Part shown: one piece after another, positions 8,281 through 15,006 of the stretch
Layout: every line of letters begins with the position of its first letter
Numbering within the stretch: the stretch's first letter is position 1
Origin: JANXLO01 sp038231295
Lineage (GTDB): Bacteria; Armatimonadota; Chthonomonadetes; Chthonomonadales; Chthonomonadaceae
Reading direction: 5' to 3'
Assembly (NCBI GenBank): GCA_038231295.1
Contig: JBBRLP010000073.1
Location: 1-26,768 of the forward strand
Length of the DNA: 26,768 nt
Notes under the pieces: generated by a model
What the model saw: the letters and a program-made list of their open reading frames with translations, nothing else
Database searches by the model: none
What the model was told of the DNA's origin: nothing
Made by a program: the position numbers and the translations under genes

Positions 8281-8585
8281 GCGTATCGCGCCCACGCTAC
8301 CCAGCGGACGAGAATTCAGCGAACAATTCCAAATGATCGTCAGTCAAAGGGAAAAGCATTTCGGACACGAAGTCTAAACGCTTTCTCAAACACCAAAAAA
8401 TCAATCTAAAGTAGCGGTTCTACAGAGAGGAAATAGGAAGGACGAGCGAGAACAAGAACGTGCGTCCCGCCCACCTTATCACCTCCTCTTCTCGGTCCGT
8501 ACTGTAATGCAGAATAGGCAGCCGTGCAGTCTGAATTGGACTGTGAGGCAAACCTGCGTTGCTCCCATGAAGGAGACTCGTTCTT
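8281..8585. other. Intergenic region and likely leader of the first Cys-rich gene
   Basis: I see no confident gene in these 305 bases. The plus strand contains ATCACCTCCT (8479-8488), identical to the 3' end of 16S rRNA (the anti-Shine-Dalgarno sequence). It also contains an inverted repeat CAGTC-7 nt-GACTG near 8526-8542. On the minus strand the same anti-SD block reads as an ideal Shine-Dalgarno sequence in front of a GTG-initiated 22-codon frame (8406-8474). I could not identify a clear -35/-10 pair for the downstream gene. Confidence 0.4.
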
Positions 8586-8990
8586 ATGAACGCTCAGAAT
8601 ACAAAGTGTTGTCCCCACTATCAGATATACTCCGAAGTCTTGAAAATGGAGGGGCCACCCGCCTACCTCGCCATTCGCCGCTGTATGCTGACCGAACGTC
8701 TCATCCGTTTTCTCGACACCTCGGAGGAGGGCAGGCAGCTCTCGGAGAAGATGGTGATTCACACGCAGGAAGACCGGAAGTATGCGTTTGTTGGCCCAGA
8801 CCTGGATGCAGTCACGCAGCAGGTATGCAGTGTCCAGCGCTGTGAGAGCCACTGTACGCCTGCATACCTTCAGATACTGCAAAATTTCGACATCGAAGAC
8901 CCGAACGAAGAGAAAGTCACGTGCAGCGATGAAGCGAGCGAAGAAAAAAATCCCGAACCGGAGTGGGTGCAGACGTGTACGCCAGGTTAG
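8586..8990 (+). CDS. Cys/His-rich protein of unknown function, copy A
   Basis: I do not recognise this 134-residue protein. It is a paralogue of the next gene (135 residues). Shared blocks are C-x-H-[YF] (C9, H11), RRCxLxE (R31-E37 with C33), an EG[RK] turn (48-50), GPDL[DE]A (70-75) and C-[ST]-V-x-R-C-x3-C-T-P-x-Y (C81, C86, C90). The shared Cys and His residues suggest a bound metal ion or Fe-S cluster; this is inference. There is no signal peptide or membrane segment, and the C-terminal 35 residues are acidic and differ from copy B. The start ATG has AAGGAG 9-10 nt upstream. Conservation between the two copies supports this strand over the long antisense frame (8406-9047). Confidence 0.85.
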   Translation: MNAQNTKCCPHYQIYSEVLKMEGPPAYLAIRRCMLTERLIRFLDTSEEGRQLSEKMVIHTQEDRKYAFVGPDLDAVTQQVCSVQRCESHCTPAYLQILQNFDIEDPNEEKVTCSDEASEEKNPEPEWVQTCTPG

Positions 8991-9202
8991 TCCCTCTCCT
9001 TTCCCGTGCCACCGCGCTATACAGGAGCCGCTGTCCCCCCGTTCCATGCCCCCCTATATGGTTCCCTGATTCTTTAACATTCGCCGGCGATCCGTTTCCT
9101 CACAGGAAGGAAACAGGAAACCGGGACTCGAAATAGCCGCCTAGAACGGTCCCTTCAGTGAATCTACCGCGATGCAGTTTCACGACAGGAGAGAAATACC
9201 CA
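8991..9202. other. Spacer between the two paralogous Cys-rich genes
   Basis: No gene is seen. There is a small inverted repeat, GTTTCC-9 nt-GGAAAC (about 9093-9113), and no clear terminator. The 212-nt spacing suggests copy B may have its own promoter, but I could not identify a convincing pair of boxes. Confidence 0.3.
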
Positions 9203-9610
9203 ATGACTGGTGATCGCTGCGCTCACTTCTCGCTCGAAATCGAGGAACTGACACTTCCTCATACCTATGTGCCTCTGCGTGTTCCCGTGCGGCGCTGTGC
9301 ACTGGCGGAACATATGGTTTTCTTCGTTGCACAGACGCAAGAGGGGAAGGCGGTAGCAAAAAAGCTAACGTCTGCGGCGTCGAGAGGGGCTATAGAGGGA
9401 GAGAAACCACCGAGCGATGAGACCATTCGTGTCGCGTTCGGGCCGGACCTGGAAGCCATCCATTCGCAGAAGTGTACGGTTGGCCGCTGCCAGCAGAGCT
9501 GCACTCCGAGTTACCGCCTGCTGCTGCCGGAGTTCGGCTTTGAAGAGGAAGCCGGACAGATCAGCGAGAAAGACTGCCTGGACATTCTGAGCCTGGCGGA
9601 AGGCGCCTGA
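9203..9610 (+). CDS. Cys/His-rich protein of unknown function, copy B
   Basis: Unrecognised 135-residue paralogue of the gene at 8586-8990. Conserved residues are C6-A-H8, RRC (C32), QEG (46-48), FGPDLEA (79-85) and CTVGRCQQSCTPSY (C91, C96, C100). An extra segment of about 10 residues (roughly 58-70) separates the helical first half from the GPDL block compared with copy A. The frame is open from 9158, but I chose the ATG at 9203 because AGGAG lies 11 nt upstream and the resulting length matches copy A, with C-x-H near the N-terminus in both. It is cytoplasmic by appearance, and convergent with the acyl-CoA-dehydrogenase-like gene, 39 nt away. The pair probably arose by tandem duplication followed by considerable divergence. 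Confidence 0.85.
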   Translation: MTGDRCAHFSLEIEELTLPHTYVPLRVPVRRCALAEHMVFFVAQTQEGKAVAKKLTSAASRGAIEGEKPPSDETIRVAFGPDLEAIHSQKCTVGRCQQSCTPSYRLLLPEFGFEEEAGQISEKDCLDILSLAEGA

Positions 9611-9649
9611 CGAACGCCTCTGTGTTCGCCCGTTCGCGTCGCTAGCATT

Positions 9650-10879
9650 TTACGGCGTATCGGGTCTTTCCAAACGCTGGAGCGTGGCGTCCAGAACCTC
9701 GTGGGTCTGCGCCTGGATCGTATAGAACATCGCTTCCCGTAATAGTCGCTGGGCGGGATGAGTGAGAAGGTTAGCCGCCCCGCTGTTCGCGGTGACCGCC
9801 GCGTGTGCGGCACGGGCCGCCAGTTCGATGCACCACGCCCGCAATCGCACGGCATTCGTAAAAAACTCCGCATCCCCTCCCCGTCCGTTCCAGGCGTTCA
9901 TCTCCCGCTGCACCGCTTCCCACTCCTTCGAAAAGGCCGAGGCCGCCCGCCCGATAGCCGCCATGTGCCGCTTCTCTGATGTCGTGCAGAGCAGACGAAT
10001 GGCGGCGGCGGCGCAGCCAAGCGGCATGGCGGTCGCACCCAGAACGCCGTTGCGGTCGTTGCGCTGCATGGTCTCGCGGTCGGATTCGGAGAGGCGATGG
10101 GCTTCGGGGATGAACCAGCCGTCGAGCGTCAGTTCCACCGTCGCTGAGGCGTTCATAGCACAGAGCGCGAGCGGAGCCGAGGCCGTCATGCTGCCCCACT
10201 TTCCGTCGGGCGCGGTAAGCCCTGCGAACAGGTCGGCGAAGGCCGTGCGGTCGGTCGGTGACCAGACGTAGAGGAACCGGCCATCCGGAAGGGTCGCGCC
10301 GAAGACCACCTGCAAAATCAGTCCCCAGCCTGTAACCCAGGGAGCCGTTCCCGAAAGCCACCAGCCGCCCTCGACCGGCGCGGCGCTCAGGACAGGCGGG
10401 CCGGGACGACGCAGATGGGCGAACGAGATACCGCTCAGAATTCTGCCGCTCGCCAGTTCCGGCAACAGACGCCGCTTCAGTTCCGTGTTCGGGCCGTTGG
10501 CGATCATGCGGGAAGGGCCGTGATGCTGCGCCTGGGTAAACGTGGTGACGCCGCAGTAGGAGGCCAGAATCTGCGTAACGTCGCGCTGCGTGGCCCCGGA
10601 CGCATCCAGTCCGCCGAACTCACGCGGAATCGCCAGTCCCAGCAGTCCCGCCTCTGCCAGCGCCGCGAAGTTGGCGCGGTTTGGGCCGTCGCCCTGGTCG
10701 GTCGCCTCCGCTTCCGGCCCCAGAACTGTCTCCCCGATACGCCGCGCCGTTTCCAGAATCGCGGTCTCCTCCGCACTGCGATCCGCACCATCCTGCGGCA
10801 ACGTCGCTCCTATCGCGTCGGCGCTCTGCCCGCTCAGTCCACAGTTCGCATCCGCCAAGATTCCGCTCTCCTTCCCCAT
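9650..10879 (-). CDS. Acyl-CoA dehydrogenase-like flavoprotein
   Basis: Protein of 409 residues resembling the acyl-CoA dehydrogenase superfamily (FAD-dependent, usually oxidising acyl-CoA thioesters). An N-terminal helical domain contains FAALAEAGLLGLAIPREFGG and ends in the HHGPSRMIANGP helix. The middle beta domain contains SGISFAHLRRPG and WWLSGTAPWVTGW, in place of the usual G-x-K-x-x-I-T-N. A helical C-terminal domain follows. I cannot assign the catalytic Glu, so the substrate is unknown; a DszC-like monooxygenase of the same fold is an alternative. The ATG at 10877-10879 lacks a good ribosome binding site. A TTG seven codons downstream (10856-10858) has GGAAGGAG at ideal spacing and may be the true start. 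The gene stands alone, divergent from the ABC transporter. Confidence 0.78.
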   Translation of the reverse strand: MGKESGILADANCGLSGQSADAIGATLPQDGADRSAEETAILETARRIGETVLGPEAEATDQGDGPNRANFAALAEAGLLGLAIPREFGGLDASGATQRDVTQILASYCGVTTFTQAQHHGPSRMIANGPNTELKRRLLPELASGRILSGISFAHLRRPGPPVLSAAPVEGGWWLSGTAPWVTGWGLILQVVFGATLPDGRFLYVWSPTDRTAFADLFAGLTAPDGKWGSMTASAPLALCAMNASATVELTLDGWFIPEAHRLSESDRETMQRNDRNGVLGATAMPLGCAAAAIRLLCTTSEKRHMAAIGRAASAFSKEWEAVQREMNAWNGRGGDAEFFTNAVRLRAWCIELAARAAHAAVTANSGAANLLTHPAQRLLREAMFYTIQAQTHEVLDATLQRLERPDTP

Positions 10880-10945
10880 CCGCACTCGCTGTGTTCTGTC
10901 GTCTCCGTTACCGAAACGGAGTAATTGCTCATTAGTGTACCACGA

Positions 10946-10964
10946 CTCCTCGGAAGCAGAGGAG
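10946..10964. promoter_or_regulatory. Inverted repeat upstream of the ABC transporter promoter
   Basis: CTCCTC and GAGGAG form a perfect 6-bp inverted repeat with a 7-nt centre. It lies 15 nt upstream of the -35 box of the binding-protein promoter and between two divergent genes. It could be a regulator binding site, but no regulator gene is adjacent. Confidence 0.35.
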
Positions 10965-10979
10965 CGACGACTGCGGAAG

Positions 10980-11008
10980 TTGACTGCGGAGAAAAAACGG
11001 TGTAAAAT
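10980..11008 (+). promoter_or_regulatory. Promoter of the sugar ABC transporter genes
   Basis: TTGACT (10980-10985), a 17-nt spacer and TAAAAT (11003-11008). The start should be near 11015, giving a leader of about 28 nt before the ATG at 11043. Confidence 0.82.
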
Positions 11009-11042
11009 CACGACAAGACATCCAGCATCAAGAGGAAGAGGC

Positions 11043-12350
11043 ATGGCGGAGGCACGACAAATCGGACTTCGGTACAGAGGGCAAGTACTGCTAACTCTGG
11101 TGGGACTTTCCCTCGGGCTGGCAGGCTGTCATCCTTCCTCGCGTTCGACAGACGCGACGGACGTGACGCTGCGGGTGGCGGACTGGGGAGGAGCCTCCGC
11201 AGACCCGGCCATCAGCCGCTTCGAGAGCGAAGTCATGGCGGAATGGCAAAGACAGCATCCGCATATCCACATCGCCCCGGAGCATATTCCGGGCAGCGAT
11301 GTCTATGTCTCTAAAATGCTGACCGCCTTCGTCGCCGGAACAGAGCCGGATGTCATGGCGCTGGACGCCTCCTCTGCCGCCGTCTTCATTGAAAACAACA
11401 CGCTGCTCGACATGACTCCGCGCATTGAGCAAGAGCATTTCGATCTCGGCGACTACTATCCCAATGTCCTCGATCTGGCGCGGCGAGGCTCTCACCTCTA
11501 TGCCCTCCCCGCAGATTTCACTCCGATGATGCTCTACTACAACAAGAGCCTCTTCCGAAACGCCGGAGTTCCCTTTCCGCAGGACGGCTGGACATGGAAT
11601 GAGTTCCGAGAGGACTGCCGCCGGCTGACCGTCTGGCCTGCGGGCACCCCCCACCCCACACAGTATGGGTTTGAACTCCAAAACTGGATGCCCGGCTGGA
11701 TTCCCTGGATATGGCAGAACGGGGGCGATGTGCTGACACCGGACGGAAAACACGCTGCCGGAGCGCTGGACACCGCCGCGACGGGAGAAGCCTTTCAGTT
11801 CCTGTACAAACTGGTGGCAGACAAACTCGCGCCTACCCTCTCCGAAAGTCAGGCGCAGGGAGCCGATCCCTTCCAGTCCGGGCTGACCGCGATGCAGATC
11901 AGCGGCCACTGGAATCTGGTCGGGTTGCGGGCCAGCGAGAAGTTGAAACTTGCGGACGTGGGCGTCGTCGGTCTCCCAGAGCGGCGCAGGCGTGTCACGG
12001 TGCTGTACGAATCGGGATACGCGATAACGAAAGGCTGTCGGCGCACGGCCGAAGCCTGGGAATACGTCAAATTCATGTCCGGGCCGTTCGTGCAGCGCAA
12101 AAAAGCCGAACTGGGTGTGGGTATCTCCGCCAACCGTCAGGTCGCGGAATCCCGTCGGGAGGCATCGCCCTTCGAGGCTGCATTTCTGGATAATGTGCGC
12201 TATGGTGTCGCGCCAAAAGGGGCGACGGTAGAAAACTACGCGCAGGTCGAAGACATTGGACGGGAAGCGATGGAGGAGATACTGGTGGGTGGCAAACCCG
12301 TCTCCAGCGCACTGCGTGAAGCGGCAAAACGCATAGATGCCGAATTATAA
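11043..12350 (+). CDS. ABC transporter substrate-binding lipoprotein, sugar type
   Basis: Extracellular solute-binding protein of 435 residues (family 1, MalE/UgpB-like). It should capture a sugar or oligosaccharide at the cell surface and pass it to the permease pair encoded downstream. The N-terminus has a basic segment, a hydrophobic core and lipobox LAGC with C29 as the lipidated residue. The mature part shows family features: VTLRVADWGG near the start, AFVAGTEPDVMALD, ALPADFTPMMLYYNKSLFRNAG and a Trp-rich GWIPWIWQNGGD binding region. The frame is open from 10590, but the ATG at 11043 has GAGGAAGAGG just upstream and gives the signal peptide. The MalF-type permease gene begins 57 nt after the stop. 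The substrate cannot be read from sequence. Confidence 0.9.
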   Translation: MAEARQIGLRYRGQVLLTLVGLSLGLAGCHPSSRSTDATDVTLRVADWGGASADPAISRFESEVMAEWQRQHPHIHIAPEHIPGSDVYVSKMLTAFVAGTEPDVMALDASSAAVFIENNTLLDMTPRIEQEHFDLGDYYPNVLDLARRGSHLYALPADFTPMMLYYNKSLFRNAGVPFPQDGWTWNEFREDCRRLTVWPAGTPHPTQYGFELQNWMPGWIPWIWQNGGDVLTPDGKHAAGALDTAATGEAFQFLYKLVADKLAPTLSESQAQGADPFQSGLTAMQISGHWNLVGLRASEKLKLADVGVVGLPERRRRVTVLYESGYAITKGCRRTAEAWEYVKFMSGPFVQRKKAELGVGISANRQVAESRREASPFEAAFLDNVRYGVAPKGATVENYAQVEDIGREAMEEILVGGKPVSSALREAAKRIDAEL

Positions 12351-12407
12351 GCCAAAAACGGGTATACTTGTGTTTCCAATACGCAGGATAAGCACATTGA
12401 GGTGCGT

Positions 12408-13331
12408 ATGAACGCCGTCGGAAGCCGTGCCGAAAAATCAGGAGAGAGAAACCAGACCCGCGCCGGACTGCTGTTTATCCTGCCTGCCTTTTTGCATTTG
12501 ACGGTGTTCGTCCTGTTCCCCATTCTATTCGCCTTCGTCCTCAGTCTCCACCGATGGGACGTATTGAAACCGAACAGGCCCTTTGTTGGTCTAGAGAACT
12601 ACGCGAAGTTGCTGCACGATCCGCTTTTCTGGAACGCGCTCGGTAACTCCGCGCTCTATACCCTCGGCAGCGTCCCTCTGGGGATGGCCCTCGCGCTGGG
12701 GGTGGCGGTTCTGGTCAATCAACGGTTACGCGGAACCACGCTGTTCCGAACCCTTTTCTATCTTCCCGCTGTCTCCTCTGCCGTCGCGCTCGCGATGGTA
12801 TGGACCTTTCTGTATCTGCCCGAACGCGGGCTTCTGGCCTGGACGCTGGGAGCCGTCGGCCTGACACAGGCGGCGCAGACAGACTGGCTTCAAAATCCCT
12901 TCTGGGCCATGCCCGCCCTGATCTTTATGAGCCTCTGGACGGGCCTCGGCCCGCGCATGGTGCTGTTCCTCGCCGGACTCCAGTCGGTTCCTGCGGCGCT
13001 CTATGAGGCAGCAGCGATTGACGGGGCAGGCCACTGGAGCGTTTTCCGGCACATTACCCTGCCGTTGCTCCTGCCAACCACGCTCTTTGTATTGGTCACT
13101 TCCACAATCAGCGCGTTCCAGGTTTTCACGCCTGTCTACATGATGACCCGGGGCGGGCCGGTGCGGCATACGGATGTCGTCGGCTATCATATCTACAACA
13201 CGGCCTGGCGTCAATTCCATCTGGGAACAGCGAGCGCACAAAGTTATGTGTTGTTTCTGGTAGTATTAGCTGTTTCTTCGCTTCAGTTCCGGCTGATGCA
13301 AAAACGTATTAGCGGTTTCACTGTCTCGTAG
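12408..13331 (+). CDS. Sugar ABC transporter permease, MalF/UgpA type
   Basis: Inner-membrane permease of 307 residues with about six hydrophobic segments; the first is at about 20-48 (LLFILPAFLHLTVFVLFPIL). The cytoplasmic EAA loop that contacts the ATPase is ALYEAAAIDGAGHWSVFRHI (about 198-216). Gly is at the usual place in EAA-x3-G. The ATG at 12408 is preferred to the in-frame GTG at 12402, because GAGG lies 5 nt before the ATG. It is probably co-transcribed with the binding protein. The matching MalG-type permease is not next but 1.7 kb downstream, beyond a prepilin/lipoprotein unit. No ATPase gene is in the window, so a shared MsmK/UgpC-type ATPase encoded elsewhere is likely. Confidence 0.92.
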   Translation: MNAVGSRAEKSGERNQTRAGLLFILPAFLHLTVFVLFPILFAFVLSLHRWDVLKPNRPFVGLENYAKLLHDPLFWNALGNSALYTLGSVPLGMALALGVAVLVNQRLRGTTLFRTLFYLPAVSSAVALAMVWTFLYLPERGLLAWTLGAVGLTQAAQTDWLQNPFWAMPALIFMSLWTGLGPRMVLFLAGLQSVPAALYEAAAIDGAGHWSVFRHITLPLLLPTTLFVLVTSTISAFQVFTPVYMMTRGGPVRHTDVVGYHIYNTAWRQFHLGTASAQSYVLFLVVLAVSSLQFRLMQKRISGFTVS

Positions 13332-13371
13332 TTAACTTTGTCACACGAAGGCCATTTTAAGGTGATTTCCC

Positions 13372-13400
13372 TTGACAGTCAGGCATCTTCCGGTTAAAAT
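13372..13400 (+). promoter_or_regulatory. Promoter of the prepilin-like gene
   Basis: TTGACA (13372-13377), a 17-nt spacer and TAAAAT (13395-13400) form a near-consensus housekeeping promoter. The expected start near 13407 gives an unusually long leader of about 245 nt. CAGTCAGG at 13376-13383, overlapping the -35 box, is matched by its exact complement CCTGACTG at 13435-13442. Confidence 0.85.
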
Positions 13401-13406
13401 ACATCT

Positions 13407-13651
13407 ATTCATGCAATCAGACATTTATGACAATCCTGACTGATTGGGGTAGCAAAATCAATGTCAGCAATCTCCAGTTGTAAGCGGCTGACATTCGCCA
13501 TTCTCTCTTTTTTCAGTTCTCTATACACAAGTACCACAAGGAGGTCGTCCGTACCAACACTGTTCTGAGTTTGCCAATTCGTCATAAACGCCCTAACCGG
13601 CGTATTTTATGAGTGTACCATTCTCACAATGAGATCAGGAGAACCATCCCG
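13407..13651 (+). other. Long structured leader of the prepilin-like gene
   Basis: This 245-nt untranslated stretch contains a perfect 9-bp stem (AATGTCAGC at 13460-13468 and GCTGACATT at 13487-13495) with a T-rich run 11 nt later (about 13504-13512). It also has an orphan AAGGAGGTC (13538-13546) with no start codon at usable distance, and a short ACGCC/GGCGT hairpin (about 13588-13603) followed by ATTTTATG. These could form a regulated leader. I recognise no known riboswitch class. Confidence 0.4.
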
Positions 13652-14557
13652 ATGTCCCCAATCAAAAAGGGCTTCACGCTCATCGAACTGCTCGTCGTTA
13701 TCGCGATTATCGCCATTCTCGCCGCCATTCTCTTCCCCGTCTTCGCCCAGGCACGCGAGCAGGCACGCAAAATCAGCTGCATCAGCAACATTAAACAGAT
13801 CACCACCGCCCAGATCATGTATACCCAGGACTACGACGAAGTCTACTCCTTCTGCCACTATGAGTTCGCAGGCGAACAGTCTGTCAGCACCAACAGCGGC
13901 TACTGGAGCGACATCACCTGGGTCAACCGACTCCAGCCCTACCTTAAAAACAGCCAGGTGACCGTCTGCCCAAGCGGCGCTTCGCCCGGAGACAGCGCTC
14001 CCTCCGGTGACCGCACCAAGAGCGGTACGCTGAGTTCCGGCATTCCACTCGGCGGTCCCATCGTCAGCTACGCGCTGGTTCCCCGCTACTTCGAGTACAT
14101 CGGGGTCAACGCCTCCAACTACGCGCTCCTCTCCAGTCCGATTGACGGACGGACGGCAGGCTGGGACGGACTGGCGGGCTACGGGATCGAACCGGGCGCT
14201 CCAGCGCTGTGTTATGGCAACTACAACAGTTTCGACAAGAACGGTGGCTATGCGGGTTCGAGCCGTGCGCTGGCTTCGGTGAACCGTCCTTCGGAGACGG
14301 CAATGGTGGTGGAAGCGCGAGGCTGGGACATGGACTCCTGTCTGTACGTTCGTCCGACCCTGCGGTATCGGCACAACCGGGAGAGCGGTTTCGATAAGGA
14401 CCCGGTCAAGCCGCAGCCGTTGGGGATTGTCTGCATGGGTTTTGCGGACGGTCATGCGAAAGCGCTGAAGGCGGCGGCGGCATGGGAGATCGTGCCGGAT
14501 GCCAGTCTCGGCGGCAGCGCGATCGGCTACTACAAATACTTCTTCCCCGACAGATGA
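13652..14557 (+). CDS. Prepilin-type N-terminal methylation protein (DUF1559-like)
   Basis: Protein of 301 residues with a type IV pilin-like N-terminus. The short leader MSPIKKG is followed by FTLIELLVVIAIIAILAAIL, with prepilin peptidase cleavage expected between G7 and F8 and Glu at mature position 5. FPVFAQAREQAR follows the helix, a motif I associate with Armatimonadota paralogue families. The rest is a globular, probably surface-exposed domain of the DUF1559 (SBP_bac_10-like) type, ending in a version of the H-Xn-DG motif (RHNRESG to FADGHAKAL) with a longer gap than the common H-X9-DG form. AGGAGA precedes the ATG at 13652; the frame is open further upstream but without homology. Function is unknown; such proteins are thought to form pseudopilus-like or surface structures. 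Confidence 0.9.
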   Translation: MSPIKKGFTLIELLVVIAIIAILAAILFPVFAQAREQARKISCISNIKQITTAQIMYTQDYDEVYSFCHYEFAGEQSVSTNSGYWSDITWVNRLQPYLKNSQVTVCPSGASPGDSAPSGDRTKSGTLSSGIPLGGPIVSYALVPRYFEYIGVNASNYALLSSPIDGRTAGWDGLAGYGIEPGAPALCYGNYNSFDKNGGYAGSSRALASVNRPSETAMVVEARGWDMDSCLYVRPTLRYRHNRESGFDKDPVKPQPLGIVCMGFADGHAKALKAAAAWEIVPDASLGGSAIGYYKYFFPDR

Positions 14558-14606
14558 CGCTCGTCTGTCAGAAAGACCCATAAGAGGTCTAGGGAAACCA
14601 GAAAGC

Positions 14607-14641
14607 AAGGGAGTGGCCGCCTGCACGCGGCTACTCCCTTT
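14607..14641 (+). terminator. Terminator or attenuator after the prepilin-like gene
   Basis: A 14-bp stem (AAGGGAGTGGCCGC, loop CTGCAC, then its complement with one G-T pair) ends in a short TTT. It lies 49 nt after the stop codon. The weak T-run may allow partial read-through into the small lipoprotein gene. Confidence 0.75.
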
Positions 14642-14685
14642 GCCTGCACCACAGGAAACATCAATCGTCTCGAAGAGGAGGAACT

Positions 14686-14874
14686 ATGTCGCGCAATTTG
14701 AAATTCCTGCTGCCCACTCTGGCAGCCATCGTTTTTGGAGGCGTCCTGCTGAGCGGCTGTCATAGCAGTGACGACAGCAAGGATCAGCCAGGTTCCGCGC
14801 CCGCTGCCCGGGTATCCCAGCCGGATGGGACGGTCACCAAAAAGGGCAACAGCGGAATGGAAGCTCCCAAATAG
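14686..14874 (+). CDS. Small lipoprotein of unknown function
   Basis: Secreted lipoprotein of 62 residues. The signal peptide is MSRNLKFLLPTLAAIVFGG and the lipobox is LLSGC with the lipidated C25. The mature chain is only about 38 residues, rich in Ser, Asp, Lys, Gly and Pro, with no domain I recognise, and is probably disordered. GAGGAGGAAC lies directly upstream of the ATG at 14686, an excellent ribosome binding site. It sits between terminator-like hairpins at 14607-14641 and 14895-14932, so it is either the read-through end of the prepilin transcript or its own unit. The position suggests a link with the preceding pilin-like protein, but nothing in the sequence proves it. Confidence 0.8.
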   Translation: MSRNLKFLLPTLAAIVFGGVLLSGCHSSDDSKDQPGSAPAARVSQPDGTVTKKGNSGMEAPK

Positions 14875-14894
14875 GCTTCGTGAACGCATTGCAC

Positions 14895-14932
14895 CGGTCA
14901 GGAGCTTCTGCTTCTGACCGATTTGCTTTTTT
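14895..14932 (+). terminator. Rho-independent terminator after the small lipoprotein gene
   Basis: The stem CGGTCAG/CTGACCG, extended inside by AGC/GCT, is followed by ATTTGCTTTTTT. It lies 20 nt after the lipoprotein stop codon and should separate this unit from the MalG-type permease gene. Confidence 0.85.
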
Positions 14933-15006
14933 GGCAGACAGAGAATGAATATTCACTGCCCCTGTCGAACCGTACCCTACTTTCTGCGTTCTCACGGAGT
15001 GATTCG

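Noticed and set aside
8406..9047. A 213-codon minus-strand frame opposite the first Cys-rich gene
   Set aside because: The plus-strand protein has a conserved paralogue next door and a good ribosome binding site. The minus-strand product shows no family features.
13538..13640. A leader peptide after AAGGAGG in the prepilin leader
   Set aside because: No ATG, GTG or TTG lies at a workable distance. The nearest TTG frame is about 26 nt away and only 13 codons long.
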